A DNA stretch of 31,130 nt from Gnetum montanum (GCA_015680685.1 MNCI01019036.1:54991-86120); one strand, 5' to 3'; shown: positions 9,740-20,522, counted from the first letter of the stretch. The notes: generated from the sequence alone by a model not told the origin. Made by a program: numbers and translations.

Positions 9740-10387
9740 GCTTCATGTGAGGGTGTGTTTGAGCATATTATTGAGTGGAATAGGAAGGGGTTACTTTATC
9801 ATGTATATGACATTCATTTCAATCACAATGTGTAAGATTTAGCTATGCCTCACTTTGTGGCATAACACTATCTTCATAATAGATGTATGAGGAATATCCT
9901 CTTTTCTTTTCCTATTTTTTTATTTTTCACTTTTGCATGCTATGACTTCTAATGTCCCTATAATATATTTCTTTTCTTCCTATTATATCCTCTCCGCATT
10001 CATTTCCATTCCCCTCTATAATCAGCATTATCGAGGCTAAACAAGTATCTCTTTCCTAATGCAGTGAGGGAAGGTTGAGTGTAGAGTAATGTAAGAAGTG
10101 TAAAATCTACATATGAGTAAGGTAAGGGAGAGGTCAGCTCTAATAATATAACTGTATCCTACTTCTATGACACAAAACATCATTTTTATTACTTTTTCTC
10201 TTTGCTTTCTACCAACTCCCTTTCTTTCCTTATTATTTTTTCTTTTATACTCTACATTGATAAGGCCTAATGAGTGTCTCTAATTTACTCTAGTGAGGGT
10301 ATGATTAAGAGAATTGAGTGAGTTAGGGAATGATTTATTTATATTTCTATATGCTTTCTAAGATCTAGCCATGCCCCACTTCTATTG
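9740..10387 (+). repeat. element A: degenerate ~250-bp tandem units after pol
   Basis: Three diverged units can be aligned by eye, starting near 9740, 10025 and 10255. Shared blocks are a start like 'CATT(G)ATxAGGCxTAAxxAGT', the phrase TAGTGAGGGTxTGxTTGAG, a T/C-rich tail, and 'ATGCCxCACTTxTGTGGCATAxCAC'. The third unit is cut at 10387 by element B, and its remainder (TGTGGCATAGCACTCC) is found at 19566, on the far side of B. Tandem repeats between pol and the 3' LTR are typical of Tat/Ogre elements. 9481-9740 is similar AT-rich non-coding DNA with a weaker copy. Confidence 0.55.
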
Positions 10388-11231
10388 TAATGAATCACGG
10401 TTTTCCAAGCCCCAATATCGAGTCCACGATCTCGCAACCTAGATACAATATCATATACACAATATCGTGATTCCTATGTTAGCTTATAAATATAGCACTT
10501 AGGTGCACAGGATGGAAGGAGCAGAAGATTAGTCATTAGAAGTCAAGAGTCTTTTTGTTAGTTTTTAGTTCTTTCCCAAGTGCATGCCTGTAATGTGATG
10601 CTTGTAATTATACAGAACCTTTGTTCGAGTGTGATGTACTTAGACACATACATAATTAGCAATAAAGATCAAGATTACTCCATCATTGTAGCATTCACTT
10701 AGTTTATAATTTTTTAATTGTTAATTATTTATTCTTGTTTTCTTAGTAAATATTTCTTTTATCATCATTTACTATTCTTGTTGTTAGCATGGAATGAGTA
10801 TGTCTTAATCATGAACATTTAAGTGTAACTACGTGGTAACCCAATAGTTTATCAAGTAGTGTTTCAAGTGATGTGTGCTTGGAAATCTCAAAAGTAGTAC
10901 ACAAAGTCCAAGATGTGTATGAATGATTCAGGATGGATGCTCATCACATTTAGGCTAACTTAGATTGTATTTCTTATTGCTTATTAGCTTAATTAAGTTA
11001 TTTCTCATTGTCTTTAGGAGTAGCATAGTATTAGAAATCACATCATGCACCTCACTCTGGACTAAACCATATTTGAAAAAGTAAATGCTAGTCCAAGTGG
11101 GAAGATAGTGAACTGCAATCAACGTATAACTATCTAGATTTCACAACTAGTCCATCCACACAGTTCGACCAAATCACATGTACACACTTATATTCGTATG
11201 GTTGAGCATAGGGGTACCTCACTGCTCATCA
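10388..11231 (+). repeat. element B 5' LTR (844 bp)
   Basis: Begins TAATGAATC (the right copy begins TGATGAATC, so the terminal TG has decayed to TA) and ends CTCATCA just before the primer site. It shares long near-identical stretches with 18701-19565, for example TTTTTGTTAGTTTTTAGTTC and AAATCACATCAT. A TATA box, TATAAATA, lies at 10485-10492, about 100 bp in, so U3 is very short. Confidence 0.9.
10485..10492 (+). promoter_or_regulatory. TATA box in the B 5' LTR
   Basis: TATAAATA in the context AGCTTATAAATATAGCAC is conserved in both LTRs (18819-18826 in the right one) while the bases upstream differ. This is the likely start site for the element transcript. Confidence 0.6.
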
Positions 11232-11251
11232 TTGGTGTTGTTGATGAGGAC
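11232..11251 (+). other. element B primer-binding site, tRNA-Asp type (decayed)
   Basis: TTGGTGTTGTTGATGAGGAC directly follows the LTR end. The Athila-type site complementary to the tRNA-Asp 3' end is TTGGCGCCGTTGCCGGGGAC. The two are the same length and differ at six positions, five of which are C-to-T or G-to-A transitions. Confidence 0.75.
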
Positions 11252-11331
11252 AATGCTAGTTATCTAGATTAGTTATATTATATAAGATCTTTGCAACAAG
11301 GTATTAATGATATATCTTTCAGATAAAAAAA

Positions 11332-13540
11332 TTAAATCATATTCAATTCATAGGACAATGTCTCTCTCATAGGACAACAATAATGCAACATATAGCAAGG
11401 CAATTCATTGGAGAACCAATGAAATTTATGATGATGATGAAGTTTTGGGTACTCAATCTTATGCAGGAGTTTCATATGTTCATGGACACCCCAATGATAC
11501 TCAAAGATTCTTTTCATCCAACTCAGACACCTCTAGTGAGGATGGAATATCCCATACAACAAGGGGGCCCATAAGGCCTAGGACCTTCTCAATGATTAGC
11601 AAGAGTACATCAGGGGATGATGAGGAGACTTACAAAAGTCATTATGAGTCTTCTAATTCTCTCTCTTCCTCTACTCTTTCAACGTCAGGTTGTGACATGG
11701 ATGACTATTCCTCAAGGGGTAAATGTAGAAATAAAAATCAAACCTATGGGCAAAATCAAGAATGCCATCATGAACATAGAAAACATCATCCCAACTCACA
11801 AGCTCACAACTTATTTAGTGACAATGAACCCCTACTAGCCCCTAAGAGCCTAATGCACATAGTATAGGCTATTCAAATATCCTACAGGCATTAGAAGGAA
11901 AGTCATCTACCTAGGCTTAATTTAAATAACTTTTCTAAGTTCTTAGAAGGCTATGATTTAGATTTGCAACATCATTTACAAGCCTTCCATGATGCCTGTG
12001 TATGGAATAATATCGATAATGGGTGGTAAAGACTTAAGCTCTTTCCTATGACACTCGTGAACCAAGTAAAATTATGGTACATGTCTTTAAAACCAAATTT
12101 GATTCATCACTGGCCTACAATTATGAAACTATTCAACGTAAGATATCAAACCTGTGCAAGAGTGTCAACTTTGAGGAGACAAAACTAAGACTAGAAATAA
12201 GGGTAACATGAACCCTTGGACATGGCCTTACAAAGATATTACTCACTGTTAAACAAATTCCCAAGCCATGGGTTCTTTGAGGAAAGGCTAATATGTCACA
12301 TCATGGATGGGCTTTGTAATGAAACAAGGGAGACCCTAGGGATGTATGCCCCAAGTCAACTATATGAACTACGAACCCACCAATTCCTAGATCTTATTAA
12401 CTAAGTAGTCAAATAAGAAGGAGAAATATCCAAATGGGAGAATGTTGAAAGATCTCAACAAGACCAAACTCTTAAAGTAATGAAGGTCCATAATCATGAA
12501 GAGGAGAAATCAACTTACCTCAAGGAGGTAGAACCATCCCCATCTTTTCCAATACTAAAATCACTAGATGAAATTGAGGCAAAGATCAATAAGATGAAAC
12601 ATGTGGAGAATATCAAAACATTATGAGAGGGAAAACCATGCAAGAAAACCCTAACAACCAAAACAAATAGAGGATACCAAACCTAGAAATAGGACAGAAC
12701 ACCATTCAACAATTAGAAAGAAGGGTTGAAGGAAACAAGAATAGGGGCTCAACTACAATTCATAAGTATCAATGCAATGTTTGCCTATATGATCATCCCA
12801 AAGGCTAATGCCCAATCTTGTCACATCTACATGAGCAATGGGAAAGAATGCTACATCCAGATTTTGTATAGAAGTATTATGCTCAATCGTAGTGACAAAA
12901 CCCCCAGTTGTGGAAGAGACCATCAACAAATTGACCTTACCCTTCATATACCCTGACACCAAGTGCTTATTATGTTCAACACCCTATTTCTCCAACTAGA
13001 TCAACATCCTCTACTTCACCTCCTCATTATCATTCTCCTAAATATCATCAGCCCATGTCCTCTCCCACAGGATCACCACCTCATGTTCCTTACACTTCTC
13101 CTCACTCTCTACATTCTCATACTTCACCTCCTTCTATGTCGCCACCAGTAGTATCGAAAGGTTTTGCACCACAGTACCAACCAACAAACATTACTTGTGC
13201 TGCTACTGTCAATAGTAGTGGGAGTCCTCCACATTGTCAGAAGTGTCCTTTCTTTAGGCATGGCTGTAGAAAGAGACAACACAGTTCTGAAACCACTACA
13301 TCCTCCAACTCAGCACAACCCCAACACTGTGATGCACCTTTCTCTTCAAACTCAACGCCTCCTATTACCTTACCTAGGCCACCAATTGACACTCCAACAA
13401 CCATGCGGCCCAATGAATATAATCATGTAGGAAGACATATTGATCCTTACATACCATCTTGTGGTCACAGGTGCCATAGTGGATCAACTTCTTATCACAT
13501 GACCACATCTTATAATCTACCCTACTATGCCTTACTTTAA
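11332..13540 (+). pseudogene. element B gag (Athila-like)
   Basis: Frame pieces in order: a Ser/Thr- and His-rich N-terminus (11445-11867, SSNSLSSSTLSTSG), then the capsid-like domain (11900-12180: LPRLNLNNFSKF, HHLQAFHDACVW, LWYMSLKPNLIHHWPTIMK), then MALQRYYSLLNKFPSHGFF and NETRETLGMY (12220-12400), a Lys/Glu-rich linker, and a zinc knuckle at 12773-12815 reading CNVCLYDHPK-G-stop-C (C-x2-C-x3-H-x4-C). A Pro/Ser/Thr-rich tail (12940-13540) ends with a second Cys cluster CQKCPFFRHGC. Each block has its equivalent in element C. Stops (TAA, TAG, TGA) and frameshifts break it throughout. Gag normally packages the element RNA. The start is not certain; the first usable ATG in frame is at 11445. 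Confidence 0.75.
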
Positions 13541-15090
13541 TCAAGTTTGTGAACCCCAATTTGCAAACATTCCTACCATCACTCCAAAAGACACCTAGTG
13601 ATTTGGATATGACTAGACCCCAATATTTCCAACATGCATGGATCCAAACTTTCCATTTATTAATTCTTGCCATGATTAAAGGTTTAGTTAAGGGGGATAC
13701 CCCCCATTCTAACAAGTAGAATTAGTAAATGTTTTTTCTTTTCTTTGGTTTTAGAATTTTTTATTTTTCAATTTTTTGTTTTCTAATTTTTCATCTTTTA
13801 ATTTGTCATTTTATCCTTTTGAGGATGATCTCATCTATGAATAAAATACTCATGTGACCTGTTGGTCAAGGCGTTGTTCTATGTTATTGAGTCACAAGGG
13901 ACTAATTATTTAGACAATGAACCCACAACATCCACCCACCCATTCTATTAATAAGTGATTCTACTCTAGGCACAATGATATTCTTGTTATCATTAAAACT
14001 TAAAGTAACTTTGTACTCATTATGCCTAGAGAAAAGAGTGGTGGACTAAGAGGGAATGGTAAGGGTGTGACATCAAGAGAACTTATGGATTCTCTTTGGT
14101 GACATCTATATGTGCTATCATGCAGCTTCGTTATACTAAGATCCTTGTAGATCTAACGAAAAATGGGAGTAAGAGTTGTAATAATAAAGGCACTCAACAA
14201 AGGAACTCAATGTTATTCTAGAGGGTCCCACTAGAAATACATGCACCCATGCCCAAAAGTTGGCAGCTTCTCCAAATTCTTGTTGAAAAATATAAAGTGC
14301 AAAAGTAGCCAGAAGAAGAAAAAGAAAAGAAAGAAGAAAAACATGGTGTAGACAAATTGAAATTACTTCTCCCTTGCACAAAACACCAAGTGATCGTACA
14401 CCTTGTTGTTATGATACTCTTATAGTTTTCTATCATTGGGATGAAATAATGTGATGTCATTGATCAGAGGTATGGATTTGATCTTGATCTTGGAGCAATT
14501 GGCTAATAGTACTTTAATCACACACAACACTTTAGATTCATTATGCCTAGGGTAAGTTACCTCACATTCCAATCTCTAAAATCCCTTCTACAATTTCTCT
14601 CATCTCAAGGTCCAAGTATTTCTAACTTGTATCTTGTGTGGCATAGAAGTCATACCTCATCACAATGGTATTTAACATTTGTGTGTTTTTTTGCACAAGT
14701 GTGGATTGCATTTAACCCTTCCAGTTCCTACAAAAATTTTAAGATGTGGTTATGCAAGGACATGATAGGTTGAACCTGCTTTGGGGAGGACCCAGTTGCG
14801 TGACTTCTATAATTTGTACTTGTTGCATAGCACCACATCACTTTAAAACCTCCAAATACTACATTGTCAAATCTATTCTATCCTTTATCATTATTTCAAC
14901 CAAATGTTCCTTTGTGTCATTACATGTCCTTTTTCCTCACCCTATTCAAAGAACCTCATTATCTTATTCTGCTTCATTACACTCTTGGTGCCTTAATGTC
15001 CACTTGAAATTATCCAAAACCTTTCAAATCTACCTCAAATCCTTCATTTTTGGCTGTGAAAACTCAAAAATTCATCAATTTTCCTAAGTA
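13541..15090. other. element B: long non-coding stretch where pol would be expected
   Basis: I looked for protease (DxG...), RT (YxDD, FGLxNA), RNase H and integrase (HHCC, D-D-E) signatures on both strands and saw none. Content: a T-rich patch at 13740-13850, a purine-rich run at 14300-14345, and a 13-bp direct repeat TCATTATGCCTAG at 14017-14029 and 14538-14550. Short open frames here carry no motif. Confidence 0.5.
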
Positions 15091-15094
15091 TATT

Positions 15095-15210
15095 ATTTTG
15101 GATAGGACATGATATCGAGTACCAAGTATTGGGTCCCATGGGATATCCGATACGCAATATTGCGTATGCAATATCGTGTTTATAAAACCTATATATATGG
15201 GGCCCCCAAG
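15095..15210 (+). promoter_or_regulatory. palindrome-rich promoter-like patch upstream of the second B ORF
   Basis: Perfect palindromes stand close together: TCCCATGGGA (15134-15143) and the 18-bp ATACGCAATATTGCGTAT (15150-15167), with GATATC upstream, followed by a TATA box TATAAAAC at 15181-15188 and then TATATATA and GGGGCCCC. The upstream part (ATATCGAGTACCAAGTATTG) resembles the start of the B LTR (ATATCAAGTACATGATATTG at 18729-18748). It is therefore either an internal promoter or part of another LTR of a related family. No matching second copy was seen. Confidence 0.45.
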
Positions 15211-15712
15211 GGGCGTAGATGTCATTTTTAACAATTTCTTAGGAGGGAGTTGTTGCAATTTTCTTCCATGATTTTTAGCGCTTTGAAAATATACCATTCA
15301 ACTGTCAATATCTCACCTATTAATGCTCTGACTTCCTTTTCGATCAAACCTAATTAAACCTGGAGTGTTTGACTCAGTCATGGGGGAGGGGTATAGTAGA
15401 ATTCATGCATAACTTTTTCAAAATTTGCTATTGCCAAAAGGATATCATAGGGCTAAGTAATATTAAGAAATGTTAAGAACTTATGCCAAACTAATTTTCT
15501 TCCTTTACCCAAATCATTCAAAATATTAATTGGAATCACTTGAGCAAATCATGTCTAACATTAAAAATTTTAAAAGAAATTTCTTGAACAATTTCTAACT
15601 CTAAAATCATGCTAAGCAAGAATTTGAAATTTATTAAAGGCAATGACTAAGGTATGAGATAACTGAACCTTATTAAATGACCTTACTAACAATTGATCTT
15701 GGTGTGATTACA

Positions 15713-18570
15713 AATGGCCCCTAAATGAGGACAATAGGGAGGACCTTCTCAAGGTGCATCCAAATGTCCAAGAAGAGGAAGAGGCTAAGGACCTCATGTA
15801 GAGCATGTAAAATAGGAGGCACAATCATTTAACATCAATCAAGAAACCCCTGTCACTACACAATCCAGTCAAGCAGAAGGTGGAGAGGGTAGGGCACTCG
15901 AACAAGGACAACATCTCATGTTGTTCCCAGAATGCATCCAAGCCATTCAAGAAAGGTCCACATCCACTACAGTGATTTTGGAATTTAATTTTTTTCCTTT
16001 TAAAAAATTTTCCCTTGAATCAGTCAAGGATAAACTCAAGGGATCTCCACTATGGCTTGTCCTCTTAAAACGTGGAGAATGGGATTTGGGAAAAACCTAT
16101 CAATTTTGGCATAATAAAGAAGAAGGCACCACCATCGACATTAGTGGAATATCAATTGATTTCTCTACAAAGGCCATTGTAGAAGTTCTAAATCTTCTGA
16201 ATACAAGGACTAAAGTTTCTCATCTATCCACCCGCTCTAATGTTGATGCAAGAAAAGTATGGCTAAAGAGGATGTATGGAAAATAAGATAAAACATATGG
16301 AGAACTGATCCTTCAAAAAAGTATTTATTTTAAAATTGGCACCTATCATATTTTTCCAACAAAGGGATTAAATAGGATTTCTACCTATGCGACCAAAGAA
16401 AGTGCAATCTTGATGGGCAAGGTTGATGCTAATTTTCCCCAATTGTATTTAACAGAGATAGTGAGATAGTTTGAGGAACAAAGGATAGGAAAGTTCATGC
16501 TCCCCTTTTCTTATCTAATTAGGAAGCTATGCCAGCATGCTGGAATTCTAGGGTACACTAATGACATCCCCAGAAAAGCTCAAAATGCTTCATATGCCAA
16601 ATTGTTGAAGCCACCAACACTAAGAAAAGATGTTAGTGAGACACTAGAGCCCGAACAAGAATATATGGTTAGGCCCACTACATCTCAAACAATAGGGCCT
16701 AGCAAACTTCCAAACACAAGGCTTAGCCAACAAAGAAGAAGGGCCTAGCACATAGCCCACAGGCCAACAGGATTAACAACTGTCGTTGTCGCCGCAAGAT
16801 TACCGACCGTTGATGAGCCATCACAAGGCCATCATAGAAATGGTCAGTTGGGGAAGTAGGGATGAGGAAAATCTCTTCAAGGTGATAGATGATGCCATAA
16901 AACCCACCATATTAATTCATCATGCAAGGGGCGAGGTCTCAATACAAACAAGAGGATGGGAATTGCATTCGTCAAAACAAATTTTGAGAAATGTTGCATC
17001 ATTTCAAGTACAATTGGAAACTAGTGAGGGCACCACAATGGTGGTCATGCAACACCAAGATGTAGCTAGAGCAATAGAGGTGGTTACAAACCACATCAAA
17101 GAATCATTCAATATCCCTGTTGTGTGACCGACAAATTTCACAAGAGGACATAATGCTTAAGTTCTAGCCGACACCTCAATGACTCCTATGGAACATGAGG
17201 ATGCTCTAGATCATTTTCTATGAACAAGACAAGTAATGACATCCTTATTTGACATCCCTCAAGATGTTGCAGTGGCACAATTAAACCTCATTTCCACCAA
17301 AAGGAAGTTGGTCATGGTTGAGGATAGGGTTGAAGATGCAGAAGAAAAACTGAGGAGACTCCAGAAGAAGATCGTTGCTCTACAAGCTGAACAACGGGAT
17401 CCATCCCAACATGTTCCAGCCAATCAACTAGAATCATTTAGGATAGAGCAACTCAATAAATTGCTAGTGGAGAATAAAAGGATGGCAATGGAAAAGGAGA
17501 AGGCCTATTGGGATGCTTCAAAAGCACAAGCTCAGACATACGCACATGCAAAAGCACTCAAGGCCTTATAAGAAGAAAATAAACTCATTACTACTAAAAA
17601 TCCTTGGTTGGCAACAATTGAAAAACAAAAGAATGTTCTTTAGAAAAGTTTCTAGAAAATGTGAGAACAACTAATAAAAGTTAACCAAGACCTAAGTTTC
17701 TTAGCCAGAGAAAACAAAATCCTCTCAATGGAGGAGGTGCATGTCATCCAACAAAAGACAGCCATTGAAATAAGCATGTGGTAGAATGAGGCTAAGAGAC
17801 ATGAAAAATTAAAAGAATATTTTTGTGATTAGGTGGGGATGTATAACAATATCATCGAAAAAGAGATCCATATGACGAAGGACCACACCAACTCCTTCAG
17901 TGCTCAACACAATGACTAGCAAGCCGTACTGGACACTTATGCCTTCGTCCACCAAGCAAAATTAAAGAGCTGGGACTTGCAGATCTAGGATCTCATAGAA
18001 TACATGGAGTTGGCAAATCTATGGTATGCCAACTTAGCCATGTTAACAACAAGGAACCTGAGGAATGAGCTAGAAAAATAGGTAGCTACCACCTATGCCA
18101 AATATGAGATGGAGTTTTCTAAACACAAGAAGACATTATAGAAACTGGAGGTAACAAACTTTGAACTAGAGGTGGTCAAAGCTAGCTACCAAGGCCAAAA
18201 GGATGTTACAATAGACTTGGCTTGATGGCTTATAGACTATCAAGAATTCAAAGATAAAGCTAGAGCTTATAAGGAGGAACAAAAACTATTTGTGGCTTGG
18301 TATGTTAAACCTAATCAGATGTTTTCACAGCTATCGTGTCCATGGGAAGTGCTAACTCTGTCAAACATTGGAACATTAGCATGGATGAAACATGATCCTT
18401 GAACAAAGGAGGAAAAACTTTAGGCACTTCTTCAAAAGCATCCATTTTAGAAAACTGGAGCATAGGATAAAAGGAAAAAACCCATGGAGGAGCCACTACC
18501 ACCAGGAACCACATGAGTTTCAAACAATTTTGTATTTTATTTTTGTGTTGTTGACCCAATTTTATTTTGT
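15713..18570 (+). pseudogene. element B second coding region: unknown N-domain plus coiled coil
   Basis: The likely original start is ATG 15713, with the first stops soon after. The frame is best preserved at 15918-16286 (FKKFSLESVKDKLKGSPLWL, VWLKRMYGK), continues past a TAA through 16320-16750 (YLTEIVR-stop-FEEQRIGKFM, LPFSYLIRKLCQHAGI), then 16786-17127, and from 17236 on becomes a long heptad-rich coiled coil (VMVEDRVEDAEEKLRRLQKK; EQLNKLLVENKRMAMEKEKA) that runs with about 12 stops to about 18300. The N-terminal part is reminiscent of the ATHILA ORF / 'putative plant transposon protein' type of extra protein, but I cannot assign it firmly. It takes the place an envelope-like or extra ORF has in Athila elements. 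Its role is unknown and it is now broken. Confidence 0.55.
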
Positions 18571-18688
18571 CTAGTCCCATACTGCAACATGAAATAATCC
18601 ATAGTCAATTCATAATCCCATACCTATCCATTGTGTAATCAAATGAACTTACTCATTTTTTTTTGACTTGAGGATAAGTTTTTATTCA

Positions 18689-18700
18689 GTTGTGAGGGTA
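18689..18700 (+). other. element B polypurine tract (weak)
   Basis: GTTGTGAGGGTA directly precedes the 3' LTR start TGATGAATC. The purine run is short and interrupted, as expected if it has decayed. Confidence 0.4.
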
Positions 18701-19565
18701 TGATGAATCGCAGTTTGCCAAGCCCTAATATCAAGTACATGATATTGGCTATGCGATGTCGCAACCTAGATACGATATACGATATACGATATACGATATC
18801 ATAATTCATGTGTTAGCTTATAAATATAGCACTCAAGTGCATGGCATGGAAGGAGGGCAGGATTAGTCATTAGGAGTAGAGAGTCTTTTTGTTAGTTTTT
18901 AGTTCTTTCCCAAGTGCATGCCCGCAATGTGATGCTTATAATTGTACAAAACTTTTGTTCAAGTGTGATGTACTTGGACAAGTACACAATTGGCAATAAA
19001 GATCGAGATTACTCCATAATTGCAGCATTCGCTTAGTTATTAATTGTTTAATTGTTAATTATTTATTCTTTTTTTCTTCGCAAATATTTCTTTTATCATC
19101 ATTTACTATTCCTGTTGTTAACGTGGAATGAGTATGTATTAATCATAAACATTTAAGTGTAACTACATGGTAACCTAGTAGTGTGTCAAGTAGTGTTTTG
19201 AGTGATGTGTACTTGGCAATCCCAAAAGTAGTACACAAAGTTCAAGATGCACAAGGATGATTAAGGACGGATGCTCATCGCATTTAGGCTAGCTTAGATT
19301 TTATTTCTTATTTCTTATTAGCTTAATTAAGTTATTTCTCATTGTCTTTAGAAGTAGCATAGTATTAGAAATCACATCATACACCTCACTCTGGACTAAA
19401 CCATATGTGATAAAGCAAATGCTAGTCTTGGTGCGAAGACAGCGAACCGCGATCAACGTATAACTATCTAAGTGCCACAACTAGTTCATCCACGAAGTTC
19501 TACTGGATAACATGTACACACTTGTATTCATATGATTGAGCATAGGGGTACCTCACCACTGATCA
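18701..19565 (+). repeat. element B 3' LTR (865 bp)
   Basis: Begins TGATGAATC and ends CACTGATCA. It aligns end to end with 10388-11231. The extra length is partly due to a 7-bp tandem repeat, ATACGAT x4, at 18770-18797 upstream of the TATA box TATAAATA (18819-18826). Flanked on the right by TGTGG. Confidence 0.9.
18770..18797 (+). repeat. four tandem ATACGAT units in U3 of the B 3' LTR
   Basis: Four exact 7-bp units run head to tail, ending in ATC; overlapping dyads such as CGATATACG arise from the arrangement. The left LTR has only a degenerate version (ATACAATATCATATACACAA). Confidence 0.8.
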
Positions 19566-19749
19566 TGTGGCATAGCACTCCACCATACATATTTCAATGA
19601 TATCCCCAACTTTCACCCCTATTTTTTTGTTTCTTCATTGAATCCTCTTATCAATACTCATTAGCTTGTGTCTTTTCTCGATGGATTCTTCTTTAGCTTT
19701 TCAACAATATCCATCAAGAGGAAACAATGTTGTATCTACTTTTGTTTTT
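19566..19749 (+). other. element A resumes: rest of the interrupted tandem unit
   Basis: TGTGGCATAGCACTCC continues the unit cut at 10387, judged by the intact sister unit at 9850-9880 (TTGTGGCATAACACTATC). The remainder is T/C-rich and non-coding. Confidence 0.6.
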
Positions 19750-20395
19750 TCAACATGAGTCAAAGGCTTGGCTATATTTTATGGCTTTTTCAACATCTAA
19801 AGTCATCTTCAATGGCCTAGATTTGACATCTTGCATCTTTGCAATGTCATTTCTAGTCTTCCATCTTCAACTTGCCAAAAATGATGTTTTTCATTATTGA
19901 TAGTGTCATTTTAGCTTTGTTTCAATTTTGATGTCCAATGTCAACTTCAACATCAATTTTGATATCACTTTATCTTTGACAATCAACATCAAAGTTTACT
20001 TTTAATGTTCTACATTAGCTTTCTAATGTCTTGCATCCATTTCATCTTTGATATCTATTGTCAAATCTTCAAACAAAGTTTCAACATCATGCATCATATT
20101 TTCAATGTTTAATGTCAGTTTTCATCTATAGCTTTAACATTTGACGTTAAATTTATTTTTGACATCATGTTAAATTTTTAATTCTTGGCATCAATTTTAT
20201 CTTCAATGTCTAATGTTAGTTTTTATTAACTTTTAACATCTCATGTTAAATTAGTTTTAACATCCCATGTTAGATGTGTTAACATATCATGTTGAACTTG
20301 CTTTTAACATCCAACATCAAATCTCATCTCCACCTTTTAATGTTTTGCATCATACTTTGGACATCTAACATCAAAAATTTTCATTTTGCATTGTT
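19750..20395. repeat. second array of GACAT/ATGTC dyad repeats (element A)
   Basis: About twenty degenerate units of 20-35 bp with a palindromic heart: TTTTGACATCATGTTAAA, then TTTTAACATCTCATGTTAAA, then TTTTAACATCCCATGTTAG, and TTTTAACATCCAACATCAAA. It is denser and better kept than the array at 5340-5770 and lies just upstream of the polypurine tract and 3' LTR. Not CRISPR: units are degenerate, contiguous, and lack unique spacers of fixed size. Confidence 0.6.
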
Positions 20396-20510
20396 TTTTC
20401 TATTTAGAAACTTCCATAAGCTTTCATAAGATTCTATGGACTATAGTGCATTATTTTTTGCACAATCTATGAGGCATTTCTAGCCTATATAGGAAAATGC
20501 CCTTCAATGT

Positions 20511-20522
20511 AAAGGGTGGGAA
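20511..20522 (+). other. element A polypurine tract
   Basis: AAAGGGTGGGAA is followed directly by TGTATAATC, the expected layout of a polypurine tract and the first bases of a 3' LTR. Confidence 0.6.

Larger units (their letters stand above)
10388..19565 (+). mobile_element. Element B: Athila-like LTR retrotransposon lacking pol
   Basis: Two direct ~850-bp repeats bound a ~7.5-kb interior. The left LTR is followed immediately by a primer-binding site of the tRNA-Asp type used by Athila elements, and the interior begins with a gag homologous to that of element C. After the gag come ~1.5 kb without coding sense, a palindrome-rich promoter-like patch at 15.1 kb, then a long second coding region (about 15.7-18.5 kb). 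No protease, RT, RNase H or integrase motif was found on either strand, so B appears non-autonomous. The LTRs differ by eye at roughly 10-15% of sites, so the insertion is old. Target-site duplication: TATTG (10383-10387) versus TGTGG (19566-19570), 3 of 5 identical. Confidence 0.8.

Noticed and set aside
13374-13715. 113-codon minus-strand frame
   Set aside because: It overlaps the Pro/Ser-rich tail of the element B gag and has no motif.
14136-14460. Hydrophobic Phe/Ser-rich minus-strand frames as a membrane protein
   Set aside because: They arise from reading a purine-rich run (14300-14345) on the opposite strand; low complexity, two overlapping frames, no homology.
5340-20395. The two GACAT/ATGTC arrays as an LTR pair
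   Set aside because: They share only a repeat type, not collinear sequence, and show no TG..CA ends or primer site; the true 3' LTR starts later at 20523.
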